DNA from: Cyclina sinensis | Taxonomy: Eukaryota; Mollusca; Bivalvia; Venerida; Veneridae | Reading direction: 5' to 3' | Assembly: GCA_012932295.1 (NCBI GenBank) | Contig: JAAONU010000006.1 | Coordinates: forward strand, 25,260,882 to 25,324,881 | Length of the DNA stretch: 64,000 bases | Shown: positions 36,900 through 48,064 of the stretch, piece after piece | Layout: the number at the start of each line of letters is the position of its first letter | How positions within the stretch are numbered: position 1 is the first letter of the stretch | Translations under genes and position numbers: made by a program | Notes under the pieces: generated by a model | Told to the model about the DNA's origin: nothing | Database searches by the model: none | Seen by the model: the letters and a program-made list of their open reading frames with translations, nothing else

Positions 36900-39065
36900 T
36901 GTTAATAACGTTAATAATTACAGATTGAACTGCAAAACATCTTTTATTATAAGCTCAAACATTCACTATTAACCGCTTTCACCGCGACTAATTTAAAAAC
37001 TGCAGGCAAAGGCTAGTATATGTATTCTAAATTATTTTTTCTTTGAGCACTTTGCAGACATACAGGTTCCAGAGGTACTCAAGAGTATTTCATAAAAAAC
37101 TGTTATTCAAGCCCAGGTGACAACATTTGAAAGAAAACGCTTGCCAATGGTTGAAAAAAATGACAATAAATCTATACTTGACTGCTACAGAAGATATTTT
37201 TCGGAATTAAAACATTTTTAAAGTTTTTAAAAATATTTTTTTTGGTATGATAATAGCCGTGTAAAAACTTACTTGACGATAAAACACAAGCTTTTATTTA
37301 AAAGTTTACCTTTTATGCAAATAATTTCCTTTACCCACCTGCTTAGAAAAGAGATCTGGATCAGCTTCTTTTCTTTTCAATTTTCTTTTCACTACTTTTA
37401 CCGCTTTATCACTATTCGGAAGGGCCATTTGTATATGTCTCTAAAACTTGTGGTCCAACCCTTTGTCAGCAAATACACGGCGTTAATGGTTGTAACTTCT
37501 GATTTATCATGGTCTGCTCACACTAACAAAGCCACATCTAAAGTTAGCCAAACATTGGGCTTTTTAAAACGCAACCTACATTCAGCTTCTAAAGAAACCA
37601 AGACTGCAGCATACAACACAATTGTACGCCCAACATTAGAATATTCTTCTTCTGCTGCCTGGGATCCTTACCTAAAGAAAGTTATCGATAAGATAGAAAC
37701 TATACAGAGGCGAGCAGCTCGATTTGTTGCTAATAACTATTCTAAGGCACCAGGCTCAATGACAAACATTCTAACATCATTAAATTGGCCATCCCTAGAA
37801 AGTAGGCGTACTAATAACAGGCTTGTACTCTTCTATAAAATAGCTAATAATTTAGTAGCAATGGACATGAACCAGTTTTTACAACCATATACAAGACAAT
37901 CAAGACATTACCATAACCAAGCTTACCACCTATTACAATCATCTAATGATATATTCAAGTATTCATTCTTTCCACGGACAGTGCTTCCACGGAATGTAGT
38001 CAGCGCTGACAAAGTCTCCGGATCAGCGCTTGCTACATGGACTGCTCCATAAATGACAAGCTATGGTTTTTATTTTTAACCTTACTAACTTCCTCTAACT
38101 TCTGCACAATACCATGTACGTAATGTAGCATACTGGCGCTTTTAATTTTTTTAAGGTGTTAGGTTTTGCACCTTTTTTATGCACGTTGTTAGGTTACTAC
38201 TGGGTGGACTGAGTAGCTCTGGAGCCCTAACGCCTATCTCTTTCACTAACCCCCCACGCATGGCCATAATATATCAGTAAATGAATGTTAGCAATTACAA
38301 TAGAAGAATAAGAAAAAGAACTTTATGTATATGTTACTATTACTGTTGGAAATGGAATATTTTAAACGTTAAGATATAACTTTAGAACAATAAAATTCTG
38401 GCATTTCTTGCTTTATTTCAAATGACATTTCTGAAGGAGTTTTGACTTTTCAACGACAAAATAATTTGCTTTGGTGCTTTGTATTTCAAACATAGATAAC
38501 ACTTTTATTTGAAGAAAGGAGACAGTGCATAAATTCGCACTTTTAATATTCTTATTGAGGAACAAAAATGAAATTAACTTGCTGTCAAACATCTTTGTTA
38601 CATCTGATTAATATACTGTTAGTGTGCCAATCCAAAATTAAACATTTAAGATTGATTTCTTACGTAGTTCAAAAAAACACTTAATACAAAAATCAAAACA
38701 GTAAATATGTGTTCTTACTGGAGAGAAACAAAGTTTTGCATAAATTTATAATATTTGAAACATAACGCTTGATTACAGAATCATATTATTTGATAGCTGA
38801 AAGCCTAGAAAAACAAATGTCTGTGCCACAGATGTTGGAAGGACTTTGTACCGAAGCCACAGGTGCCAAACGTGTCTCATTTTATCAGAAAAAATCACCA
38901 AAACACGATTTTTAATGGCAAGAACTATCATTCATGCATGATTTAACTGTCTCTAACCAACCAGATAATCAGCATTAAAGATAATGAACGAACACATATG
39001 TGTCAATGATTTCAATGACTTTTACATAACTTTTGTTTGTTTTTTATTGCCATTCAAGCCCCCTT
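36900..39065 (+). repeat. Segmental duplication unit, copy 2
   Basis: Direct duplicate of 22020-23455, interrupted by a LINE fragment at about 37497-38314. Flanks aatggttgtaa on the left and tgttactattactgttgg on the right match the uninterrupted copy at 22.63-22.69 kb. Confidence 0.8.
37497..38314 (+). mobile_element. 5'-truncated Jockey/CR1-like LINE fragment (RT C-terminus)
   Basis: The frame to 38052 encodes the RT C-terminus: SDLSWSAHTNKA, TLGFLKRNL, YNTIVRPTLEYSSSAAWDPY, IQRRAARFV, then a stop. A 3' UTR follows with gagccctaacgcctatctct and an A-rich end (gaataagaaaaagaa). It is absent from the paralogous locus at 22.63 kb, so it inserted after the duplication. Its 5' truncation is typical of LINE insertion. 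Confidence 0.85.
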
Positions 39066-40410
39066 TTTAACCTTATCTGGTGTTCTTCTGTGTTGTTTCA
39101 CATACACGCCTGCTCTTAAATTGATGTTTTTTATCGTATAAATTTTCGATCTGTAGATATTAAGAATAAAAGCAGAACAAGACAACAACACACTCTTTAT
39201 CGACAGCGGTTTCATTAAACTAAAATATAACGACCAGTGACAAAATATCCCCAAAATCGACATTCAAACAAGATCGATTTATTTTCTCCGGTATTTGCAG
39301 TTAGTTCATAACCATTAAACTCGATGCAATTTGATGAACCTCATTAGTTACTTAGGTTAGTGAATTTGCACCAAAAAATTAAATAACTGTTTTAGAAACG
39401 TCATGTAAACTAAGCCACCATAATAACCAGTCTTGTATAAATGAAACAAACTTTCCCCCAAGATTTATGTGAACAAGATGAATTATCTGTTTATTTAAGT
39501 AAACCTCCACAACGGTTGAGAAGCACGTTCTTGTCAACTAGAAAATATAATATGTTCTACATGTTTTGTTTTTGATGAAATAGTGTAGTTCATCAGTTGG
39601 TGTATTTTTAATGTTTTTAGTTTGTCTCATCTTTTTTATTGTATATTCCCATTCACAGCCTAATATGTCAACAGCTTTTGTAATGTGAACAAATGCGCAG
39701 GTTCAATTGTTTAGTTGTCAAGGGTAACTTAAAAAATCCATGATGTAGTGTTTGTTAAACAACAAATGTAATGTCCAAGGTTAATAGGTCCTTATAAAAG
39801 AAACTTGATATTTTGCATAGCTTTTTTGTAAAATAAAAGGGAGGTATGTTTCCATTTCTTTGTAAAATTTTAATGCGAATATTTACTCTGAACGTAAACA
39901 TTGTTTAGGGTTATAACAATCTTTAGAGAGATAGCTGTTGAAACTGACACACTGTAAGTTTTTTATGTTCTAAATTTATTAATGAACGACAATTTATTTC
40001 TACCTGAGTGGATCTTCCCTACCATGGTAAAAGTGTCTTATATAGTCTTTATTTTGTCCTAGAATAGTATATTGTTTTAAAAAGCTCAAATCAGTGAGGG
40101 CTGACAAAATGCTTATTAATATTCTAATACCTTAAGCTCATTTTAATCTTTATTTTCTACATCATGTCATAAATAAACAGAAGCTGAAACGCTAGTAGCG
40201 TATTATATGATTGTTTTGCAATGTTTATACATGTATATCTTAACTACATCTCAAATACGGCAATGGTATTATTATTTCTGTGATTGTCAACGTACAACTT
40301 ATTTTTCACATCACACAAACACAAGGACCACTGGCATTTCAATCCGTGCTTCTCCTCAAGAAAGATGTCATAACTTTTACAATTTTGGCTCAATTTGATG
40401 ATTGAATAAC
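39066..40410. other. Gene-free stretch
   Basis: Nothing supported. Confidence 0.5.
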
Positions 40411-40417
40411 TTTTCCG

Positions 40418-40880
40418 TTAACAAACTAGCACGTTACCATAACCCACCACGACAAGTTCAGACATTTTTGTACTAATATTAATTTTATATACACTAGTTA
40501 CTTCTACTTTCATGGAAAGAGTGATAATTGCATTTATGTGCCAGTCTGAAACGTGGTGTTTTCTGTCTTGCTTACGGCAACATAGTCCGGCCATTCGAAA
40601 GGTTTTTCTTGTAGTCCGATCGGTGCTTATTATTGTTTTCGTGACGCACACGTACAAATTTAATATCTGTATTTTTCCTGGTGATCGAAATGACACAATA
40701 AGGTTTTCTTGACCGAATGTTATACCGCGGCATTCTCCGTTAACTTTAACATGTCTGATTAACTTTAGACTGCCCATTTCTAAAACAAGCTGAATTATAT
40801 TCTCTTTCGGTATGGCAAAGGCAGCTTTCTCCCAAAGACCAGATAAAAAGTTTAGACTGGATATAATTTTGTTATGTTTC
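40418..40880 (-). pseudogene. Beta-propeller-like fragment (TRIM/NHL-like C-terminal half), gene copy A
   Basis: The minus-strand frame includes AFAIPKENIIQLVLEMGSLK, GECRGITFGQENLIVSF, HVSDWHINAIITLSM and ELVVVGYGNVLVC. The G-I-T, V-S-D and V-V-V-G-x-G-x-V-L-V-C spacing resembles NHL/beta-propeller blades in the C-terminal half of the large mollusc TRIM-like families. A frameshift lies around 40,640. It is read as the 3' part of the gene whose 5' coiled-coil part is at 46,650-47,870, the two being split by the retrotransposon at 41.15-46.65 kb. Confidence 0.6.
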
Positions 40881-41299
40881 TATCACCACATTTTAAAGAT
40901 TTATTCGCCGAGTCAACGACAACCAGTCTCTGGGTACAGGTAAGCACCAACGATCTCATTATCTGCCTTGATATATATTTGATCACTTTAGTCAGACATA
41001 TTATTAACTGTTGTAAAGCCCGGCAACTTCATTTTAGACCTCTATACTGCACATCACAGTTTAGACTTTAAAACAATTAGAAATATTTTCATTTTTTTTA
41101 CAAATATATATACCCTGTAAGTCGTTTCGTTTCTGTCTCAATTATCACGGACAAATTCTTGTTCACCAGAAAAACAATTCAACAACACTCAAACACTGTT
41201 ACTTCATTTTATTGTTGGAACATTTGCCTGATAGTCGACGTTATTCGAAATTGATGTATAAACAAAAATAGTGCTGGGGCAAAACACCAAGCCACTTTG

Positions 41300-41905
41300 C
41301 ATCATTCACTGTTATCTTTCAATCAATAACTGAACATATTCATTGTTTATCGTTCAATCAATAACTCAACATATTCACTGTTTATCTTTCAATCAATAAC
41401 TTAACATATTCACTGTTTATCGTTCAATCAATAACTCAACATATTCACTGTTTATCGTTCAATCAATAACTCAACATATTCACTGTTTATCGTTCAATCA
41501 ATAACTGAACATATTCAATGTTTATCGTTCAATCAATAACTCAACATATTCACTGTTTATCGTTCAATCAATAACTGAACATTTTCATTGTTTATCGTTC
41601 AATCAATAACTGAACATATTCACTGTTTATCGTTCAATCAATAACTGAACATATTCACTGTTTATCTTTCAATCAGTAACTGAACATAGTCACTGTTTAT
41701 CGTTCAATCAATAACTCAACATATTCACTGTTTATCGTTCAATCAATAACTGAACATATTCATTGTTTATCGTTCAATCAATAACTCAACATATTCACTG
41801 TTTATCGTTCAATCAATAACTGAACATATTCACTGTTTATCGTTCAATCAATAACTCATCATATTCACTGTTTATCGTTCAATCAATAACTCAACATAAA
41901 GTTCG
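41300..41905 (+). repeat. 35-bp minisatellite inside the retrotransposon 3' region
   Basis: About 17 units of tgtttatcgttcaatcaata plus actcaacatattcac, very homogeneous, lying between the hydrolase ORF and the element's 3' boundary. Confidence 0.95.
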
Positions 41906-42172
41906 ACTCGTATACAACAAGTCCAATGGCTGATTGCATAAGCAATCGCCGAAATTACGATTAAGACTGATAACTGTTGGGGTCAATCACCAAACAGTAT
42001 TTAAATATAATTTGTTTCTTGCTTCAACTTAAATTTAACAGTTACATTTTCAGTTAATAAAATACTGCAGTGTCGAAAAATTCTGCCATTGAGTGCGAAG
42101 CGCTCACGCCATAATTATAATTTTTCGTCGCTGCCAGGCTAACATAATCAAACGAAGTTTAGTCAACTTAAT

Positions 42173-42784
42173 TTAGTCAGCTGGATACACAGATGCGTTT
42201 GTGGTCAAAAAAGTTTCCAAGGCACCTTGGATTGTGTTTAAAAATAAATCGTTGCCAATGTAAGATAAATGAACGCGGTCATCTGAAAATAATGCTGGCG
42301 ATTTGTCTTGAAAATCTGGATGTTTTACAGACTTATGACCAAGTTTTGTGAGAAAGAATATCATTGCCCTGTTTATTCTGTTTCGGATTGCATCCATGGC
42401 TTTATTGTTCGTAGAATATCGCCAGTTCGAACGAGGTAAAATACATGACCAAACGATACGAGATCTTGGCAAGACTCTCGTGATATGTGTTATTACTTCT
42501 TTAAAATGTTGTCTTAATAGCCCACATGGTTCCACGCCTATATCATTGCCCCCAAAATGCAATACAAGAAATATTGGTGGCAGCAAACAACACGACATAT
42601 AATAAACAATATTATAAAGTCGCCTATAATGTAATCCTGGATGGCCAGCCCAAATGGCAGAAACGCCGCGTCGTTGGAGACCAAGGTGGCGTCCCATAGG
42701 CCTCTGTTTAGCATGAATTTCTGCCCTCTTAATGAATGACGACCCGACAATCCAAATGTTTTGACCGGACTGGCCACCACCATC
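42173..42784 (-). CDS. SGNH-hydrolase domain of the Ngaro-like element
   Basis: Block I IWIVGSSFIK (nucleophile Ser, about 42730-42755), a GGND block (LHFGGNDIG, about 42541) and block V DRVHLS (D-x-x-H, about 42265-42284) are all present. The catalytic Ser, Asn, Asp and His are therefore intact over about 203 codons. No in-frame ATG precedes block I; the first in-frame Met is at 42697. The domain is in the same frame as the upstream recombinase, separated by its TAA and seven codons. It may therefore be expressed by readthrough, splicing (ttatttatag just before ATGG is acceptor-like) or as a broken fusion. SGNH hydrolases occur in some Ngaro elements; their role is unknown. Confidence 0.75.
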   Translation of the reverse strand, partial: DGGGQSGQNIWIVGSSFIKRAEIHAKQRPMGRHLGLQRRGVSAIWAGHPGLHYRRLYNIVYYMSCCLLPPIFLVLHFGGNDIGVEPCGLLRQHFKEVITHITRVLPRSRIVWSCILPRSNWRYSTNNKAMDAIRNRINRAMIFFLTKLGHKSVKHPDFQDKSPALFSDDRVHLSYIGNDLFLNTIQGALETFLTTNASVYPAD

Positions 42785-42805
42785 TATAAATAAATGAAAA
42801 TTGAA

Positions 42806-43697
42806 TTATGGAATGATTTTATCGAATCGAATGTATCTCTTATAGGCATTAGATTTCATAGACCATCTACCCATTTGCATAATAATTTGATCAGGTATGT
42901 TTAGCTGGGAGGCTGCGGTCGCCGCCCCGATACGGAAAGAATGACTTTTTATATCATTTGATTCAATATTGAGGAAATTCAAACATTTTCGAAGCATACA
43001 GCGAAACTGATATTTCGTGACTGGCTCGCCGCTATAATTACAAAATAAAGGCCCACCTTTAGCGGGGCGTAATGTCGTATACTGATGTAGAAGACTGAAT
43101 GGGCAAATCTCTTGGTGACGCGATTTGCAAAACGTAAGCGTAACAGAATTTCTAAACTGGTCGGTTTTTGAAAATCTTATTGTCAGATAGCATTCATTTT
43201 CCGAAAATCTGATGTCTTCTATTTGAACAACTCTATTTGTGTCAGAATTTTTTGCGTCAGCGGCTATTTCTCTCACCCGAAGAAAACCAAAAAATGAGCA
43301 AACAAAAGCTGTGGTGTATAATAATGATTCATAACTCGAATATGCTATCTTTTGCAATGCCGTTGGAAATTGTTTAAGCATCTGTAATGTTATTGGTGCA
43401 CGGACATCATTTTTAGATCGAATGCGTCGTAATCCACAAAGCATTTTTTAAACTATAAAATGACTGTGTATTATCCGTTAAGTTATACAGTTTTAAGAAA
43501 AATGAAATACCAGATAAATAGGAATTGACTGAAGCAAACGCAAAATTTTTAGACGAAAGATAACCAATAAAGTTAATTATATGATCTACCGGCGGAGGCC
43601 AACTGTCCGGTAAGTCATAAATAGAACGGAAGTTTTTGAAAGCTTTAATAGCCTGATTATAAGTCGTTTTTGTTTTTTCTGATACTGATGCATTCAA
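42806..43697 (-). CDS. Tyrosine recombinase (YR) of the Ngaro-like element, one frameshift
   Basis: The N-terminal SAM-like core-binding part is in the frame 43697-43413 (TYNQAIKAFKNF, VNSYLSGISFF). The catalytic part is in 43444-42806. Catalytic residues are visible: Arg in FLRVREIAAD, H-x-x-R in SHSFRIGAAT, and Tyr in NAYKRYIR after GRWS. The two frames are joined across a run of six A at about 43445, where one fewer A would restore continuity. This enzyme integrates the element without target-site duplication. Confidence 0.85.
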
Positions 43698-43705
43698 TTA
43701 AGATG

Positions 43706-44190
43706 CTACTTCATCGGCAAGTACTTCATGAAGTCCTGTGGGATAGGCGTCGGCTGTACATCCGCTTCCGGTGCTAATATTCGGAACGTCTGCCACTGCG
43801 TACAGGAAATTGAATCAACAATTTTATTGTTTACTCCACTGATATGTACAGCATTTAATTGAAAATCAAATTTGAGCGACCATAATACTATTTGTCGAAC
43901 AAGTGTCATTACCCTGCCAGATTTTGAGGAATTTGAATTTAGAATTTGCACTACTGCCATGTTATCAGAGCTAAACTGAAAACGCATTGAACGAAAATGA
44001 TCGGACCACAGAAAACAAGCCAAAGCTATTGGTATTAATTCTAAGAAGGTTATATCTTTAAGAATGTCTGTATCTGCCTATTGTTTTGGCCATTGCAAGA
44101 AAGCCCATCGGCCATTAAAATATGCACCGCAGCCCAAACTTGACTGCCCGGCACTGTCGGTAAACAACTGTAAGTCTGAATTTGATCTTC
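43706..44190 (-). pseudogene. RNase H domain of the Ngaro-like element
   Basis: Continuous similarity on one frame: SDLQLFTDSAGQSSLGC near 44170, FLQWPK then TAG at about 44081, FLELIPIALACFLWSDHF, SSDNMAVVQILNS and NKIVDSIS. The Asp residues of the RNase H core are present. In-frame TGA (about 44195) and TAG (about 44081, where related elements have Trp) interrupt it. Confidence 0.75.
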
Positions 44191-44429
44191 ATAACATAAG
44201 GGAAGAGCCGTTGTATTGAGTCAAGAATGTTTCCACATATTTAAATCGTTTTTTATTTTATTTGACAAGCGTATCTTGTGATACGGTTTTTTGGCTTGTG
44301 ACATAGCAGTGTACAGATGGCGAATAAATGCCCTTGCTGAAGGCATTGCTTTTGCGCATAAAGCCAAGGAACCAGTCAGAGACTGTAGCTGTCGTAATGT
44401 GATTTTCCGTAATGATAAAGCATCATTTA

Positions 44430-45142
44430 TTAGATCGATAAGATTTGAAACCTTTGTTGCGGAATGCGGATTTCCATTGAGACCGAGTCTAATTCATAAC
44501 CTAGGTAAACTAAGCATGTCACGGGACCTACGGTTTTATCACAAGCAATGGGTACACCCAATTCTTCACAGATTGCTTTAGATTGAGTCATGCTCAATTC
44601 ACATATAGTAGAATTAGCAACAGACATAAAAATAAAATCATCAAGGTAGTGGTCGATATCATCAGACCTAGTTCTGCGCTTAATTTCCCAATTTAAAAAA
44701 GATGAAAACTTCTCGAAAGTTGAACAACTAATGGAACAGCCCATCGGCATACACTTGTCAATGAAATACTGGTCGTCTAAATGGACTCCTAAAAGATCGA
44801 CATCGCGTGGATAGCACGGTAAAATTCTGAAGGCATTTTCAAGTCCATTTTTCCCATTAATGCACCTCGGCCAAGCTTTTTTATCATTTTTATGGCGTTA
44901 TCAAAATCCGAATATTTGGCTGATGTTAACTCTGGATCTCTAAAAGCATTTACACTATCTGACGCAGGATGGGACATGTGTGTTATTAACCTAAATCCGC
45001 CTGACTTTTTCGGAACAAGCCCTATAGGAGAGCATCTCAGATTCGAAACTGGTTTCTTAGCATAAGGCCCTGACATACGTCCTGCATTGATTTCATCAAA
45101 GATTTTTTGTTTTGCAATATCAATATTTACCAATACCGACAT
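44430..45142 (-). pseudogene. Reverse transcriptase of the Ngaro-like element
   Basis: Frame 45142-44789 has CSPIGLVPKKSGGFRLI and GKMDLK (motif A Asp). Frame 44750-44430 has MPMGCSISCSTFEKFSSFL (motif B) and DHYLDDFIF (motif C, LDD). Frames are separated at a run of A at about 44840, and again at about 44455 where the C-terminal thumb leaves frame. The motifs are the DIRS/Ngaro type, not LTR or LINE type. Confidence 0.85.
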
Positions 45143-45238
45143 TAAATTTTTGCTAAACCATCAATTAAAATTTTTGCATCTTTTTTATTGTGATATTGTT
45201 CAAGCAATGGCAGCAGAGCTTCAATTTTATCTGGGGTT

Positions 45239-45835
45239 TTACCATTGACCCATAAATTTGGGTCGAAAGGAGGCTTGTGGATTTGAGGAAAAAGCCGGTC
45301 TTTGCGGCTTCGGTCCCCTAAACCTTGGTAAAATATTCATTTGTTGTTGGTCAGACAAAGTATGAGCTAGGCTAGATACAGGCTGGCGCAGCCGTGGCAC
45401 ATATTGCCTCTGTAAAGAATTACTTCTAAGATTAAATGACCCTTGGTCATTTGTGCATGTGTATGCTGGATGTGGTAGTCTACAAACAATGCAGTTGTGA
45501 CCATACCGACAATATTGCTTAAAGCAACAACCTTTAAAGTTGAAATCATAACAAGGACCTGCATATTTGTTTACTACGTTAGCTGCAACGCTGTCGCCTA
45601 GCAACCCGCATGTAAGCCATAAATGGCCGTCAATGGTAGACCAAAGTCGATTTGAATTAACTGACATGCGGATTCGAAACTGGACATCATACTGATAACA
45701 TTTTTGAAAGAAACTGGATGCTGAAGCGCCTCTAATGATAGCCATGTATTTCAAAAGCTTTGCTGCTTTCGATGCATGTCTTTTAATGTATACTAAAATG
45801 AAATTAACAAATGGATCGGTCCACGTTTCAATTGA
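45239..45835 (-). CDS. Gag-like protein with CCHC-type Cys/His cluster
   Basis: Contains WTDPFVNFILVYIK, YDVQFRIRMS, NRLWSTIDGHLWL and a Cys/His cluster GPCYDFNFKGCC ... CRYGHNCIVCRLPHP ... C, characteristic of DIRS/Ngaro gag proteins. It ends in a basic Gln/Pro-rich tail. The RT frame overlaps near the stop, as usual for gag/pol in this group. It is linked to the upstream part (46032-45838) across an A-run frameshift at about 45845. Confidence 0.75.
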   Translation of the reverse strand, partial: SIETWTDPFVNFILVYIKRHASKAAKLLKYMAIIRGASASSFFQKCYQYDVQFRIRMSVNSNRLWSTIDGHLWLTCGLLGDSVAANVVNKYAGPCYDFNFKGCCFKQYCRYGHNCIVCRLPHPAYTCTNDQGSFNLRSNSLQRQYVPRLRQPVSSLAHTLSDQQQMNILPRFRGPKPQRPAFSSNPQASFRPKFMGQW

Positions 45836-45837
45836 TT

Positions 45838-46369
45838 CTATTTGTTTGACTTTTTAGTAGGCTTCAGGACAAACTGATTGTCAATGACTGAAATTTGCAT
45901 ATTTTCTTGAGAGTTTTGTACCTGTAAATTTATATGCAACAGCTGTGCTAGATCAACATATTGATTATTCCAAATTTTTTCCTGTAATGAATTAGAAATA
46001 TGAATATCTAAATCGTTAGATGGAATGACCATAATTGGATCCGACTCACCTTGAACAGATGAAGAAGGTGCGTAAAGGCCCGGGAGAAACCACAGGGAAA
46101 CCAGTCAGTGTGTTGGAGATGCTATAGTTTGTCGGTTGCTGAATCTCAGGTGCGGGTACACCAGCCCCTGGACAATCAATCTGTTTTGAGGACGAAACTA
46201 GCATGCTATCAGTCTGAACTGCGTGTGAATCCATTGTAGCCGTTGTTGAAGGTGTTGATGAGGACGCAGATGACATGTTTCTAGAGGTAGTTGCCACATT
46301 CCGGGATCTTGGCCGCATAGGTTGACCGCTAGACCTTGGTCGATTTGATTTTGCTTTAGCTTTTGGCAT
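45838..46369 (-). pseudogene. N-terminal part of gag-like ORF1 (low complexity)
   Basis: Starts MPKAKAKSNRPRSSG and is Ser/Thr/Pro-rich to about 46046. It continues in another frame (46032-45838) with IHISNSLQEKIWNNQYVDLA, a region common in DIRS-type gag. Two frameshifts separate it from the Cys/His domain. Confidence 0.6.
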
Positions 46370-46649
46370 TCTGGGAAACTGAAGCTAAAAAGTCTGCTTA
46401 AAATTCTTCTCTGATCAGAAAACACGCTTTCGATTTTAAATCTTCAAGAACAGACTGACTCTCGCGCTCGCGCGCCTTATATGACGTATGAGAAATATGA
46501 CATATGTACCAGCTTTAGATGACCTCGTCAATTAAGGGGAGTGAATTATCGTCCTGACATATGTAAAGAAACCTTCAACATTTATCTCCCTTGAAAATAT
46601 AGAATTTTCCTAGATAAATCGCATTATCCCATTATGACGGATAATGCTT

Positions 46650-47870
46650 ATTAAATCAATCTCTAACAACTTTATCTTACCATCCGTGATTTCAGATCGC
46701 TGTTCTGCACCGTCTAAAAGCGTTTCACTTTTGTCCACCACATTCTTCAGTTTTGCAATATCACCTTTCATTGTATCACTTACCTTTTTACATATTTCTC
46801 TTTCCCAAACATCTAAAGCATTGTCAATCTGTTATTTATACTTCTTTACGTCAGACATTACGGCCGCGTAATATTGTCCTTCTCTTTTTATATTCGGTCA
46901 GCGTCAGCTTGTCTTTGGTATTTCTTGCTCTGGTAATCAATCTTTTAAACTCTTCAAAAAACATTTTATCTTCAGTTTTTATACTTTAACTGAAGCGTTC
47001 AAACACGTTTTGACTGTTGACTATCCTATCTCTGCATATACTTTGTGATATTCTTTTGTTTGATGAACGCCTAGATAGCGTCAACCTTACATGGCTAGAC
47101 GTTTTAAAAGTCATCTGATCGGACCAAATTGATTCCTTTGTAAAAGTTGCAGACGTTTTATTAGATATTGCATACTTAGTGTGTTTGGTCTCAACTGTAG
47201 GCTACCAAGGCGAGATTCGATTTCAGAAATTTGTAAATGTTTCCATTATTTGTAAAAACGTATTCTGTAAAACAGTTCTTCATCACGATTTCTTTAACCG
47301 TAGTTTTCAAACATTTTTGTGTTTTCTACAGATGCATCCGATTCTATTTTCTTATTGAGGCCTGAACATTCTCCAAGGAAGTCAAATGTTTCATATCTCT
47401 CTCCATAATATCTGTGACATTTTCAATTAAAATTTGTTCCAATTCTTAGGTAAACTAATGACCTCTTGTTATTAGTTCCTTATTTGCTCAGTTCCGGACA
47501 TTTTGTTAAACCGATTTTTTAAAATACATCTGCATTTGACAGGCAGTTTTTCCAATTCTTCAAGGAAGGTTTTTTTTAGGATTGACTCCAGATTCAAAGT
47601 TTTGTAAGGAAGGTGCAAGGAACTGTATTTTATTTTTCTCGTTTAGCATTGCTTTTGTGTATTTCACAAGGTCGCTCTCGCGCGATTTCGCTCTCTCTCT
47701 CCCTCTGTCTCTCTCTCTCTCTGTCTCTCTCTCTCTCCTCGTCCGTGTAGACGTTGCTAAAGTCCAGATATCCCATGTCTTTTTAATAAGTAGTCATATC
47801 GGTCCGTATGATCAGATAATGGTAAACCGCTGTTTCGTTTGGAAAATAACGTTTCACTTGACCTTGACAT
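46650..47870 (-). pseudogene. Coiled-coil part of TRIM/NHL-like gene, copy A
   Basis: Start codon at 47870 (MSRSSETLFSKRNSGL ... DHTDRYDYLL). It then runs through a CT/GA microsatellite (about 47690-47740) to broken coiled-coil frames that align with copy C at 59.8-61.7 kb and copy B at 48.2-48.7 kb. It ends at about 46650 at EITDGKIKLLEI, where the retrotransposon interrupts it. Many stops and frameshifts. The protein family is unnamed; I infer a link to the propeller fragment at 40.4 kb. Confidence 0.6.
47690..47740. repeat. (CT)n-rich microsatellite
   Basis: ctctctctccctctgtctct and similar, lying inside the decayed coiled-coil copy A. Confidence 0.9.
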
Positions 47871-48064
47871 TGTTGTTTCCGTTTAATTATTCTTTTTTAT
47901 CAACTGTAAACTGAAAGATCAAAGATACATTACTGAATATTGCGATACTATTTGGATACTTATTCGATTAGACTGATACATTTTTCCTCTTTTTTATCGA
48001 TAATCAAAAACATATTTGTCCAGAAGATCCATCCATTATCTTAAATAACTCATGTGCTTTACCT

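Larger units (their letters stand above)
41148..46648 (-). mobile_element. Ngaro/DIRS-like tyrosine-recombinase retrotransposon with SGNH hydrolase
   Basis: Minus-strand order: gag (46369-45239), RT (45142-44430), RNase H (about 44190-43706), tyrosine recombinase (43697-42806), SGNH hydrolase (42784-42173), then a 35-bp minisatellite (41300-41905). Boundaries come from the paralogous gene copy at 59.8 kb. There ctgtctcaatta runs directly into caccaacctctaacaac, whereas here the matching halves lie at about 41147 and 46649. No integrase or aspartic protease was found, as expected for this class. The copy is degenerate but retains all domains. Confidence 0.8.

Noticed and set aside
36108..36905. 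265-codon ORF and similar His/Thr/Pro-rich frames in the 25-bp arrays
   Set aside because: The period is 25 bp and the peptides follow the repeat in all frames and both strands. No codon signature or start context.
37273..38052. Single 259-codon gene starting at 37273
   Set aside because: The first ~75 codons lie in the duplicated non-coding flank. Only the part after about 37,497 is LINE-derived.
42348..42602. Plus-strand ORFs at 42.3 and 44.3 kb
   Set aside because: Antisense to the hydrolase and RT/RNase H frames of the Ngaro-like element.
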